From positions 1-64,000 of the forward strand of contig JALOBO010000007.1 of NCBI GenBank assembly GCA_023228225.1: a stretch of DNA of 64,000 nucleotides, written 5' to 3'. The notes below the pieces were generated by a model, which searched no databases, was not told the DNA's origin, and saw only the letters and a program-made list of their open reading frames with translations. Positions 1 through 8,817 of this stretch are shown here, one piece after another; within the stretch, counting starts at the first letter, position 1; each line of letters begins with the position of its first letter. Position numbers and translations under genes: made by a program. The stretch comes from Clostridia bacterium (lineage in GTDB: Bacteria > Bacillota > Clostridia > Christensenellales > UBA1242).

Positions 1-617
1 TGCAATTTATGCGAAGATATCGTCATAGCATCTATTTGAATATTATTAACATTTATATCTAAAAGTCCGGTTGCTTGCACGCAATCAGTATGAAAAATAC
101 TTCCTCGTTCTTTTGCTATGCTAGCAATTGCGTTTATAGATTGAATTGTGCCGATTTCATTATTTGCACTCATAATAGAAACAAGTATTGTTTCACGAGT
201 TAAATGTTGCATAAGTTCGCTCATAGAAACAAGTCCATATTTATCAACCGGTAAATAAGTTACTTTAAATCCGCGACTTTCTAATACTTTGCAAGCCGAT
301 AAAACAGAAGAGTGTTCTATTTGTGATGTTATAATATGCTTGCCTTTTTCTTGGTTTGCTTCGGCAATGCCAATAATAGCCCAGTTATTAGCTTCTGTTC
401 CGCCAGAAGTAAAATAAATTTCGTTTGCATTAGCACCTATTGCCTCCGCCACTCTATCCCTAGCCTTAGTAAGTGCTTCCGCTGTATTTCGCCCAAACGA
501 GTGTAAACTGTTTGTATTTCCATAATTTTCGGTTAAATATGGCATCATTTCTTTAAGCACTTCATTTGATATACTAGTTGTTGCCGCATTATCTAAATAC
601 ACTTTGTGTTCGTTCAT
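1..617 (-). CDS. Cysteine desulfurase, NifS/IscS family (partial, C-terminus outside window)
   Basis: This PLP enzyme family takes sulfur from cysteine to make a protein persulfide for Fe-S clusters and thio-modified tRNA. About 205 N-terminal residues are present. Visible are the class V aminotransferase landmarks YLDNAATT near residue 7, the SGGTEANN cofactor loop, EHSSVL, and SSHK, whose Lys is the Schiff-base residue; the window ends just after it. The ATG follows AGGATAGGA. A minus-strand TTGATT-17-TAAAAT promoter lies at 675-703. The catalytic-Cys loop cannot be seen, so IscS-like versus SufS-like cannot be settled, although the overall pattern is NifS/IscS-like. Confidence 0.93.
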   Translation of the reverse strand, partial: MNEHKVYLDNAATTSISNEVLKEMMPYLTENYGNTNSLHSFGRNTAEALTKARDRVAEAIGANANEIYFTSGGTEANNWAIIGIAEANQEKGKHIITSQIEHSSVLSACKVLESRGFKVTYLPVDKYGLVSMSELMQHLTRETILVSIMSANNEIGTIQSINAIASIAKERGSIFHTDCVQATGLLDINVNNIQIDAMTISSHKL

Positions 618-674
618 ATTTGTCCTATCCTTTATAAATTTTTTGTAGAACTAATAAAATACTATCTTAAATTA

Positions 675-703
675 ATTTTACTACTAAATACAAAAAAAAT
701 CAA
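675..703 (-). promoter_or_regulatory. Sigma-A-type promoter upstream of the cysteine desulfurase gene
   Basis: On the minus strand TTGATT and TAAAAT are separated by 17 bases, about 60 bases upstream of the start codon. The rest of the 618-823 gap is AT-rich with nothing else recognisable. Confidence 0.5.
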
Positions 704-823
704 TCTATTTATTAATGGCTTAAAATTGAAGCATTAAAACTATTTAGATTAAATTTAAGTTTTATAAGTATGCATAATTATTCATATTATATTATATTTA
801 TAAATATAATTTTTGTAAAAAAA

Positions 824-1132
824 TTAAATATGTTTTTTTATAATATCAAGTAACTGTGTTTTTTGTCTTAATCCTATTATGCGTTCTATTTCTTGACCTT
901 CTTTAAAAATAATAATAGTTGGAATGCTCATAACATTATATTGCTGTGCTATTATCATATTTTCATCAATATTTAGTTTTGCAAGTATGGATTTACCACC
1001 TAATTCTTCGGCAACTTGCTCAAATATAGGTGCCATCATACGACAAGGACCGCACCAAACAGCCCAAAAATCTACTGCAACAATACCGTTTTTGATTGTT
1101 TCTTTAAATGTATTTTTATCTAATTGTAACAT
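824..1132 (-). CDS. trxA: Thioredoxin
   Basis: A small cytosolic dithiol-disulfide oxidoreductase that reduces protein disulfides using electrons from thioredoxin reductase. The 102-residue length is normal. The active site WCGPC is at residues 26-30, preceded by the usual buried Asp (VDFWA), and the cis-proline loop MSIPT is in the second half. The ATG is preceded by GAGGTG. The next gene upstream on the same strand is the RseC-like membrane protein, also cysteine-rich, so the two may form a small redox pair. The family assignment is secure; the specific redox partner is not visible here. Confidence 0.96.
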   Translation of the reverse strand: MLQLDKNTFKETIKNGIVAVDFWAVWCGPCRMMAPIFEQVAEELGGKSILAKLNIDENMIIAQQYNVMSIPTIIIFKEGQEIERIIGLRQKTQLLDIIKKHI

Positions 1133-1167
1133 AATGCACCTCTTTTATAAATCTATGCCATAGTTCA

Positions 1168-1557
1168 TTATTTTATTATTGACTTTATTGTAACGGTTGG
1201 AGCAAGTTTTTTGTCAAGCAATTTTAATGGAATAAATGCAAGCATAAAAAACAAAATACCGCATAAAAATTGTATTAATTCACTGCCTAATAATGTTCCT
1301 AAATGTAGTCCTAATCCAAACAATATTAGTGGAACTACATAAGATAAAATAATCATTAAAGCGAAATACTTATTTATAATTTCAATTTCTACAATTTGCC
1401 CCGCGCTTGCATTTACATAATTTTTAGTTTCAAATATTGCCTGTTCACGTTTTCCGGAAAAACCGCAAGCATTACACTGCCCGCAAGCACTTTTACGAGT
1501 TACAGCCAAGTTTGCAATATCGCCATTAACATTTAAAACAACCGCTTGTTCTATCAT
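1168..1557 (-). CDS. RseC/MucC-like (SoxR-reducing) membrane protein
   Basis: A 129-residue protein with an N-terminal domain carrying C-X2-C-X2-C (Cys26, 29, 32), followed by two closely spaced hydrophobic segments (about 65-85 and 92-112) and a short basic tail. This is the layout of the RseC/MucC family, which in proteobacteria takes part in reducing SoxR and in anti-sigma control. In clostridia RseC-like genes often occur with Rnf electron-transport genes, but no rnf gene is in view. The start ATG follows AAAGG. Thioredoxin lies immediately downstream. The role here is inferred from family only. Confidence 0.8.
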   Translation of the reverse strand: MIEQAVVLNVNGDIANLAVTRKSACGQCNACGFSGKREQAIFETKNYVNASAGQIVEIEIINKYFALMIILSYVVPLILFGLGLHLGTLLGSELIQFLCGILFFMLAFIPLKLLDKKLAPTVTIKSIIK

Positions 1558-1644
1558 TTACAAAACCTTTATAAACTAAGTATTGCATTAGTTTAAACAT
1601 TTTTACTTTTATTGTCAAATAACTTTAATATATTATTCCGCTCA

Positions 1645-2328
1645 TTATTCGGCTTTGCCGGATAATTTATCAATAACAACTGCTGCAAGTACGCAACCGC
1701 ACATAGCCGGATAATATGCCACACTGCCTATTTCACCTTTGGTTTTTTTTGCAATTTCTTTGCAGTATACAACTTTGTGTTCTTTAATGCCTTTTTGCTT
1801 TAACAGAGAACGCACTTTTTTTGCTAACCCATCATTTTGCGTAGAAAAAACATCTACTGCATCAAATTGAGGAATACCGCATCTATTGCCCGCGCCCATA
1901 GCCGAAATTATATCAATCCCGCGTGATTTACATTCAACAATCAATGTAATTTTATCTTGAACACTGTCAATGGCATCAATGACATAATCATAACCATCAC
2001 TTAGAATTTCATTTGAACTTTCAGCATTAAAACGCTTTACAATTGCTGTACATTTGCAGTCGGGATTAATTTGCATTATGCGTTCTTTCATTAATTCCGC
2101 TTTTTTCTTGCCGACTGTATTTATAAGCGCAATTATTTGTCTATTAATATTTGTGATATCAACGACATCATTATCTACAAGCGTAATATTACCGACTCCA
2201 CTACGCGCTAAAATTTCGGCTACATAGCCTCCAACCCCGCCTACGCCTACAAGTAATACCTTAGATTGTGCTAGATTTTTCAGTTTTTCGTCACCAAATA
2301 AAATTTTTGACCTATCAAATTTTTCCAT
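1645..2328 (-). CDS. tcdA: tRNA threonylcarbamoyladenosine dehydratase (TcdA/CsdL, E1-like)
   Basis: A ThiF/E1-fold ATP-dependent enzyme that cyclises t6A37 of tRNA to ct6A. The nucleotide loop VGVGGVGG is at residues 27-34, followed by LVDNDVVDITNINRQ with the acidic and Arg residues typical of E1-like adenylation. The length (227) is usual for the family. It lies directly downstream of hisS on the same strand, fitting a translation-related cluster. A 9-bp stem, TTATTCGGC with GCCGGATAA, spans the stop codon. Other ThiF-family functions are possible, but length and layout match TcdA. Confidence 0.88.
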   Translation of the reverse strand: MEKFDRSKILFGDEKLKNLAQSKVLLVGVGGVGGYVAEILARSGVGNITLVDNDVVDITNINRQIIALINTVGKKKAELMKERIMQINPDCKCTAIVKRFNAESSNEILSDGYDYVIDAIDSVQDKITLIVECKSRGIDIISAMGAGNRCGIPQFDAVDVFSTQNDGLAKKVRSLLKQKGIKEHKVVYCKEIAKKTKGEIGSVAYYPAMCGCVLAAVVIDKLSGKAE

Positions 2329-2396
2329 ACTATTTACTCCAAATATTATAAAACTTACTTTTGTAGTTTGAGTTAAAATGCATATAAATATACAAT

Positions 2397-2417
2397 GCCC
2401 GTACTGTTAGCACGGGC
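2397..2417 (-). terminator. Stem-loop between hisS and tcdA (possible terminator or attenuator)
   Basis: Arms GCCCGTAC and GCACGGGC (8 pairs, one G-U) close a five-base loop in the gap between the two genes. On the minus strand the following bases are only moderately T-rich, and the strong A/T run is on the other side. Termination is therefore uncertain. Confidence 0.35.
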
Positions 2418-2427
2418 AAAAAAATAA

Positions 2428-3699
2428 TTATTTAGTTAAAATTAATTCTTCTAAAAAATCTACAATAAATTTTAGTTTTACAGTAACGGTTGCTCCATTC
2501 AACATATTTTTTACTTCTGCCTCATCTTTAATTAATTCATCATCACCTATTGTAATTACATATCTGGCCTTTATTTTGTCTGCATATTTAAACTGTGATT
2601 TTACACTACGATTTAATTGATCATACTCAGCAATCAACCCTCTATCACGCATTTCTTTTGCAAGAATTACTGCTTTTAGAAAAGGGTTTTCACCTACATT
2701 GGCAATAAATACATCAGGTTTATAATCAAAATCAGAAAAATTAATGCCTGCACTTTCCATAGCACCCATAATGCGTTCCAATCCAGTACCAAATCCAACT
2801 GCGGGAGTGTGTTTTCCGCCTAGTGTGTCAATAAGGTTGTCATATCTTCCGCCACCGCCGATAACACCAGAAAATCCGCTTATACCTTCCGCAATAAACT
2901 CAAATACTGTTTGCGTATAATAATCTAACCCTCTAACAAGATTTGTGTTTAATTTGTATTTTATATTCAAACTATCTAATATTACAAGTAATTTAGCAAA
3001 GTGTGCTTTACAATCTTCGCATAAATAATCCGAAATTTTAGGCGCATTTTTAATAGTGTTTTGGCACTCTTCTACTTTGCAATCCAGCATACGAAGTGTG
3101 TTCTTTTTATATCTGACTGCACAATCTTCGCACATATTTTTTAAATGCGGAGCGAAAAATTCTTTAAGTGCTTGATTATACTTTACTCTGTCATCAACAC
3201 AGCCAATGTTATTTATTTGTACTATAATATCTGTAAGCCCTAACTGTTTATAAAAATTAATTCCAAGTGAAATCACCTCAGCATCCATTGAAGGATTATC
3301 CGAACCAAAAGCCTCTACTCCAAACTGATGATGCTGGCGCAATCTGCCTGCTTGTGGGCGTTCGTACCTAAAAATCGGTGTTAAATAATACATTTTTATT
3401 GGTTGCATTTCATTAAATAAACCATTTTCTATATAACTGCGCGCAACACATGCTGTGCCCTCAGGTTTAAGCGTAATACTTCGTTCGCCTTTATCTAAAA
3501 AAGTATACATTTCCTTATTAACAATATCTGTGCTGTCGCCTATACCTCGCAAAAAAAGTTCTGTGTGTTCAAATACTGGTGTACGGATTTCTTTAAAATT
3601 ATAAATTTTTGCAACATTCATAGCGGTATTTTCAATAAAATGCCACTTATAACTTTCTTGTGGTAATACATCTTTTGTGCCTTTGGGTATGTTAATCAT
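2428..3699 (-). CDS. hisS: Histidyl-tRNA synthetase
   Basis: A class II aminoacyl-tRNA synthetase that charges tRNA-His. The N-terminus IPKGTKDVLP is diagnostic. Motif 2 (FRYERPQAGR) is near residues 109-118, the histidine-specific LVRGLDYYTQTVFE near 255-268, and GGGGRYDNL near 280, followed by the C-terminal anticodon-binding domain. A Cys-rich stretch (CEDCAVRYKK, then CEDCKAH) in the middle resembles the zinc-like insert seen in many Firmicutes HisRS. The start follows TTGGAG. No T-box leader is evident in the short upstream gap. Confidence 0.97.
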   Translation of the reverse strand: MINIPKGTKDVLPQESYKWHFIENTAMNVAKIYNFKEIRTPVFEHTELFLRGIGDSTDIVNKEMYTFLDKGERSITLKPEGTACVARSYIENGLFNEMQPIKMYYLTPIFRYERPQAGRLRQHHQFGVEAFGSDNPSMDAEVISLGINFYKQLGLTDIIVQINNIGCVDDRVKYNQALKEFFAPHLKNMCEDCAVRYKKNTLRMLDCKVEECQNTIKNAPKISDYLCEDCKAHFAKLLVILDSLNIKYKLNTNLVRGLDYYTQTVFEFIAEGISGFSGVIGGGGRYDNLIDTLGGKHTPAVGFGTGLERIMGAMESAGINFSDFDYKPDVFIANVGENPFLKAVILAKEMRDRGLIAEYDQLNRSVKSQFKYADKIKARYVITIGDDELIKDEAEVKNMLNGATVTVKLKFIVDFLEELILTK

Positions 3700-3784
3700 A
3701 TATTCTCCAATTTAATTAATTATTTATGTTGTTATTTTATTAATAAAATGCCAAAAAGTCAAGCACTTTACTAACAAGCAGAAA

Positions 3785-4915
3785 TTAAACAAGTTCCAGT
3801 ATTATTGCATTCAAAACATTAAATTTTTCAGAGCGTACTTTAATGCTCTCATTTATTTCTATCAAATCAAATTTTTTTAGTTTTTTTATTGCAGAAATTC
3901 TTTCTTTTACAAAATCTGCATTAAATATTTTATTGTAATCTTTTATAAAAAAACCTTCCGTTTTTCTAAGTTTTAACATAATGTATTCAGTTTTAGCATC
4001 TTCTTCATTTACAAGTGTAGTATTTATATTGGCAAATTCGCCTTTATTTATCGCTGTTATGTAGTCATTTAAACTAGAAGTATTTTCAATTCTCAATCCG
4101 TTAACAAACGAATGTGCCGCAACGCCTAATCCAATATATTCGCCCCTATCCCAGTAATTTACATTATGTTTACATTCAAAGCCATATTTAGCAAAATTTG
4201 ACACTTCATATCTATTAAATCCCGCTTTTTTTAAATATTTAAATGTGCAATCATACATTTCTACCGCTAAATCTTCGTTACATTCATTCAATAAGCCACT
4301 TCTAATACTTTTTTCTAGTAATGTGCCTTCTTCTATCATAAGACCGTATGCAGAAATATGTTTAATGTTTTGATCTAGTAGTAAATCAAGCGTGCTATAA
4401 ACATCTCCAATGATTTGTGTAGGCAAACCAAGCATAATATCAGCGCTTAAATTAGTTATACCATAATTTTTTAGCATTGCAATATCATCAATAAAATTTT
4501 GTACAGAATGTTTTCTACCTAACAATTTTAATAAACTTTCGTTTGCAGTTTGTAAACCTAAACTAACGCGATTAATCCCCGCTTTTACAAATTCTTCTGC
4601 TTTTTTTTGCGTCATAGAATTTGGGTTTGCCTCTGCGGTAAACTCTACATCATCACATAATTTAAAATTTTCTTTTATACAATTTGCTATTTCCAAAATG
4701 CCATTTTTAATAAAATACGAAGGCGTACCACCACCTATATAAATTGTACTGATTTCTATATCTATATATTTTTTTGCAGATAAAACAATTTCTTTTTTTA
4801 ATGCCGATAAATATTCTTGCATAGTGCTTTCTAATCCGGCAAATGATATAAAACTACAATAAGTACATTTACTTACGCAGTATGGAATATGAATATAAAG
4901 ACCAACTTTTTTCAT
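3785..4915 (-). CDS. hemW: Radical SAM heme chaperone HemW (HemN-like)
   Basis: The radical SAM cluster motif is CVSKCTYC (Cys13, Cys17, Cys20), followed by the glycine-rich SAM motif IGGGTPS and EANP. At 376 residues it is the shorter HemW form, which delivers heme or acts as a chaperone, rather than oxygen-independent coproporphyrinogen oxidase HemN. The ATG overlaps the lepA stop codon by one base (TAATG), implying translational coupling. lepA-hemW adjacency is a common arrangement in Bacillota. No other heme gene is in view. Confidence 0.93.
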   Translation of the reverse strand: MKKVGLYIHIPYCVSKCTYCSFISFAGLESTMQEYLSALKKEIVLSAKKYIDIEISTIYIGGGTPSYFIKNGILEIANCIKENFKLCDDVEFTAEANPNSMTQKKAEEFVKAGINRVSLGLQTANESLLKLLGRKHSVQNFIDDIAMLKNYGITNLSADIMLGLPTQIIGDVYSTLDLLLDQNIKHISAYGLMIEEGTLLEKSIRSGLLNECNEDLAVEMYDCTFKYLKKAGFNRYEVSNFAKYGFECKHNVNYWDRGEYIGLGVAAHSFVNGLRIENTSSLNDYITAINKGEFANINTTLVNEEDAKTEYIMLKLRKTEGFFIKDYNKIFNADFVKERISAIKKLKKFDLIEINESIKVRSEKFNVLNAIILELV

Positions 4916-6720
4916 TAATCTTCGTCCAATTTTAAAATTGACATAAATGCTTCGCTAGGTACTTCTACCGAGCCTACCTGTCGCATTCGTTTTTTGCCTT
5001 CTTTTTGTTTTTCAAGAAGTTTATGTTTACGGCTTATATCGCCACCATAGCATTTTGCAAGCACATCTTTACGCATTGCCTTTATGGTTTCACGCGCTAT
5101 AACCTTACTACCAATAACCGCTTGAACTGGAATCTCAAACATCTGTCTAGGAATAACATCTTTAAGTTTTTCCGCTATTTTTCTGCCACGATTATAGGCT
5201 TTATCTTTGTGAACAATCAAACTTAAAGCGTCGCATGCATCACCGTTTAAAAGAATATCAACTCTAACTAAATCGCTTTTCTTATAGCCCAAAATTTCAT
5301 AGTCCATACTCGCATACCCGCGTGAACGGGATTTTAAAGTATCAAAAAAATCATAAATAATTTCATTTAATGGAATTTCATAATTAAGTTTTACACGATT
5401 AATATCTAAATAAACCATATTATTATAATTGCCTCGCCTATCTTGGCAAAGATCCATAATTGCACCGACATATTCAGGCGGAGTGTAAATGCTTAAATCT
5501 ACAACTGGTTCGCCAATATATTCAATTTCGGTTAGGCTAGGTAAATTTGTAGGATTAGAAACTACAATCATATCACCATTTGTTTTATGAATCTCATACG
5601 ATACTCCCGGCGCAGTTGTAATAAGGTCTAAGTCAAATTCGCGTTCCAATCTTTCGCTTATAATTTCCATATGAAGTAGCCCCAAAAATCCGCAACGAAA
5701 ACCAAAGCCTAATGCAGTAGAACTTTCCGGTGAATAAGAAAGGGACGAATCATTGAGTTTAAGTTTTTCAAGTGCATCTTTAAGGTCTTGATATTTAGAG
5801 CCATCAACCGGAAAAATACCACTATAAACCATAGGTACAACTTTTTTATATCCTGGCAGTGCTTCCGGTGCGGGATTTTCGGCTGAGGTAATCGTATCTC
5901 CGACCTTTGTATCTGACACATTTTTAATACTTGCGGAAAGATAACCAACATCGCCCGCCCTTAAAATTTCACACGGAACTTCGGACGGGGTAAAGACTCC
6001 AACTTCGGTAACATCGTATACTATTTTTGTTTGCATCATCTTAATTTTTGTGCCAACCTTAACTTCGCCATCTATAACTCTAATCATACAAACTGCCCCG
6101 CGGTAGTTGTCATATAATGAATCAAAAATAAGTGCTTTTAGTGGTGCATTAATATTACCTTTCGGTGCTGGCACAAATTTAACTATTGATTGCAAAACTT
6201 GCTCAATGTTAGTGCCTTCTTTGGCAGAAATTTGTGGTGCATTTGATGCATCAAGCCCAATAATATCCTCAATTTCTTTTTTCGTATTTTCTATATCGGC
6301 ACTTGGTAAATCAATTTTATTAATTACCGGTATTACTTCCAAATTGTTATCAATTGCAAGGTAAGCATTTGCTAGCGTTTGTGCTTGAACGCCTTGGGAA
6401 GCATCTACAATTAAGATTGCGCCTTCACAAGCGGCAAGTGACCGCGATACTTCATAAGTAAAATCTACATGTCCCGGCGTGTCTATAAGATTAAGTGTAT
6501 ATTTCTGCCCTTCATATGTGTAAAACATACGAGTTGGCGTTAATTTAATAGTAATACCACGTTCTCGTTCCAAGTCCATATTATCAAGCATTTGTTCGGT
6601 AAGATTGCGTGCAGAAACTGCCCCAGTTTTTTCCATAAGTCTATCGGCTAGTGTGGATTTACCGTGATCTATATGTGCAACTATACAAAAATTTCTTATA
6701 TATTTTTGGTGGTCATTCAT
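4915..6720 (-). CDS. lepA: Elongation factor 4 (LepA), ribosome back-translocating GTPase
   Basis: A translational GTPase that remodels stalled ribosomes. G1 is AHIDHGKST (residues 15-23), with [13 protein letters not shown] and NKIDLP following, and the LepA-specific C-terminal domain ends near the stop ([16 protein letters not shown]). The ATG at 6720 is preferred over the upstream in-frame ATG at 6741 because TAGGAG sits about six bases before it. This gives 601 residues, the usual length. It overlaps hemW by one base downstream. Confidence 0.97.
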   Translation of the reverse strand: MNDHQKYIRNFCIVAHIDHGKSTLADRLMEKTGAVSARNLTEQMLDNMDLERERGITIKLTPTRMFYTYEGQKYTLNLIDTPGHVDFTYEVSRSLAACEGAILIVDASQGVQAQTLANAYLAIDNNLEVIPVINKIDLPSADIENTKKEIEDIIGLDASNAPQISAKEGTNIEQVLQSIVKFVPAPKGNINAPLKALIFDSLYDNYRGAVCMIRVIDGEVKVGTKIKMMQTKIVYDVTEVGVFTPSEVPCEILRAGDVGYLSASIKNVSDTKVGDTITSAENPAPEALPGYKKVVPMVYSGIFPVDGSKYQDLKDALEKLKLNDSSLSYSPESSTALGFGFRCGFLGLLHMEIISERLEREFDLDLITTAPGVSYEIHKTNGDMIVVSNPTNLPSLTEIEYIGEPVVDLSIYTPPEYVGAIMDLCQDRRGNYNNMVYLDINRVKLNYEIPLNEIIYDFFDTLKSRSRGYASMDYEILGYKKSDLVRVDILLNGDACDALSLIVHKDKAYNRGRKIAEKLKDVIPRQMFEIPVQAVIGSKVIARETIKAMRKDVLAKCYGGDISRKHKLLEKQKEGKKRMRQVGSVEVPSEAFMSILKLDED

Positions 6721-6795
6721 TTTGGCTCCTATTTTAAGCAAATTACCAATAACTATGTAATTCTATCAGTAAACAAGTTTATAGTCAAGATGTTT

Positions 6796-6815
6796 TTCCG
6801 CTTGCCTAACGGTCA
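6796..6815. repeat. Half copy of the TTCCGC hairpin repeat (family A)
   Basis: The left arm and loop of the dispersed hairpin (TTCCGCTTG then CCTAACGG) are intact, but the right arm has decayed to CAATTTGAT. It lies between lepA and the rubrerythrin gene. Full copies are at 19511, 47613 and 59596, with a variant at 34198. Confidence 0.7.
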
Positions 6816-6832
6816 ATTTGATAGTAAAAAAA

Positions 6833-7366
6833 TTAAAACTTCTCGTTAAATACTTCGAAAAATGATTTTGGGTGGTTGCATACTGGACATATTTCCGGAG
6901 CGGAATCGCCCGTAAAAATATGCCCACAATTTCGACATTTCCACTTTAATTTAACATTCTTTTTAAATATAGCACCGGATTTTAATTTGTCAGCAAGTTC
7001 TAAATATCTTTGTTCGTGGCGGAATTCAATTTTAGCAACTCCTTCAAATTGTTTGGCGAGTTCATTAAAGCCTTCTTTTCTTGCGGTTTCCGCAAATTCC
7101 TTATACATGTTGCTCCACTCAAAATGTTCGCCCTCTGAGGCTGATATTAAGTTTTGCTCAGTGGTGCCTATACCTTTAAGTTGTTTAAACCAAAGTTTTG
7201 CGTGTTCTTTTTCGTTATCTGATGTTTCCTCAAATATTGCACCTATTTGCTCATAGCCTTCTTTTTTAGCAACACTAGCAAAATAACCGTACTTAACTCT
7301 TGCCATACTTTCACCCTCAAAAGCAATATGTAAATTTTTTTCAGTCTGTGAACCTTTTAAATCCAT
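6833..7366 (-). CDS. Rubrerythrin
   Basis: A non-heme iron peroxidase that detoxifies hydrogen peroxide in anaerobes. The N-terminal four-helix ferritin-like domain (about residues 1-130) carries the EGESMARVKYGYFA and EFRHEQRY helices with diiron ligands. A C-terminal rubredoxin-like domain has two Cys pairs (CRNCGH and CPVCNHP). The length of 177 is standard. The start has a strong AAGGAGGG site. It is monocistronic as far as the sequence shows and fits an anaerobic lifestyle. Confidence 0.96.
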   Translation of the reverse strand: MDLKGSQTEKNLHIAFEGESMARVKYGYFASVAKKEGYEQIGAIFEETSDNEKEHAKLWFKQLKGIGTTEQNLISASEGEHFEWSNMYKEFAETARKEGFNELAKQFEGVAKIEFRHEQRYLELADKLKSGAIFKKNVKLKWKCRNCGHIFTGDSAPEICPVCNHPKSFFEVFNEKF

Positions 7367-7453
7367 TCAATTATCCCTCCTTATATATGTTAGTTTACAT
7401 TACCATTTTTACATTTTTTGAAAAATAAAGTTCGTTTTTTAAGCAAAATTATA

Positions 7454-8728
7454 TTATTTGTTAGGCGGAATATAAGATTTATCTTTTCCTATATTTTTAG
7501 GTTTATAATATTCCTTATTTTTTAGACTATTGGGCAAGTATTGTTGTTCTACATAACCGCCGTAATTATGCGGATATTTATATTTTTTTGTTTCATCTCT
7601 ATTATTAGAATGTGCCACTTTTAAATATGCCGGAATATCATCATCTTTATGCATATTTACATCTTCCATAACCGCATTAAGAGCAACTACAACCGAATTA
7701 GATTTTGGAGCGTTGCAAATATAAATAATAGCGTGAGAAATTGGAATAAACGCTTCCGGCGGTCCCATTTTTTCTAACGCTAGCATAGCATTTATTGCCA
7801 TAGTAATAGCATAAGAATCCGCCATACCAATGTCTTCACTTGCGTGTGCAATCATTCTTCTAACTATAATTTTAGGGTCACAACCTGCATTAATTAAACG
7901 AAACGCATAATAAAGTGCGGCATTTGCATCACTACCTCGCATACTTTTACAAAACGCACTTAAAACGTCATAATACATATCATCGCCCATACTTAAAGCA
8001 GGCCTTTGTATAGATTCTTCCGCCACGCTTAAATTTATTAAAATTTCGCCTTTCTCATTAAGTGCAGTAGTAAGTACGGCAAGTTCCAATCCATTTAAAG
8101 CAGTGCGTAAATCCCCGCAAGAAATTGTTGCAAAATGCATTTTTGCTTCTTCGGTTACAATAAGTGGCATATTTTTTAGCCCTTTTTCCGAATTTATTGC
8201 GATATTAATTGCTTTTAAAATATCAATTGATTTAAGCGGTTTAAATTCAAACACTCTGCATCTTGATACAATAGCGTTTGTCATAGAAACATAAGGATTT
8301 TCAGTAGTAGAACCAATAAAAATAATCGTGCCTTTTTCAATTGCTTCTAAAACACAATCCGATTGTGCTTTATTCCACCTGTGGCATTCATCTAGCAGTA
8401 AATATGTACGCTGTCCATATAGTTTTAATCGGCTTTCGGCGTCCAAAATTACTTGTTTTGCATCAGCAACACCGCTTGTAACGGCATTTAATTTTACAAA
8501 ATAACCCTTTGTAGAATTTGCAATGATACCTGCAAGTGTAGTTTTGCCCGTTCCGGGCGGACCATAAAAGATACAACTACCCACATCATCAATTTTAATT
8601 GCACGGGCAAGTAGAGAATTATTTGATACTATATGTTCTTGCCCAACAAAATCAGCCAAAGATTGTGGACGCATTCTTTCGGCAAGCGGAGCACGTTTTT
8701 TTGTTTCTTCCGAAAATAAATCTTGCAT
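7454..8728 (-). CDS. rarA: Replication-associated recombination protein RarA (MgsA) AAA+ ATPase
   Basis: A clamp-loader-like ATPase acting at stalled replication forks. Walker A GPPGTGKTT is at residues 56-64, Walker B is LLLDECHRW, sensor 1 is GSTTENP, and the C-terminal part holds the MgsA tetramerisation region. The ATG at 8728 is chosen over an in-frame TTG at 8740 because GAGGTG precedes it with good spacing. That gives 424 residues, near the family norm. The gene upstream on the same strand is the large GH94-like protein. Confidence 0.95.
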   Translation of the reverse strand: MQDLFSEETKKRAPLAERMRPQSLADFVGQEHIVSNNSLLARAIKIDDVGSCIFYGPPGTGKTTLAGIIANSTKGYFVKLNAVTSGVADAKQVILDAESRLKLYGQRTYLLLDECHRWNKAQSDCVLEAIEKGTIIFIGSTTENPYVSMTNAIVSRCRVFEFKPLKSIDILKAINIAINSEKGLKNMPLIVTEEAKMHFATISCGDLRTALNGLELAVLTTALNEKGEILINLSVAEESIQRPALSMGDDMYYDVLSAFCKSMRGSDANAALYYAFRLINAGCDPKIIVRRMIAHASEDIGMADSYAITMAINAMLALEKMGPPEAFIPISHAIIYICNAPKSNSVVVALNAVMEDVNMHKDDDIPAYLKVAHSNNRDETKKYKYPHNYGGYVEQQYLPNSLKNKEYYKPKNIGKDKSYIPPNK

Positions 8729-8817
8729 TACACACCTCAAAGATTAGCACATATTATTTGAATAATAAAATTATATATGATTATAACACAAAAATTAGTA
8801 AAGTGTAAAACTGTTTT

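Noticed and set aside
8728..8740. TTG start for rarA
   Set aside because: GAGGTG is positioned for the ATG at 8728; the TTG overlaps that ribosome site.
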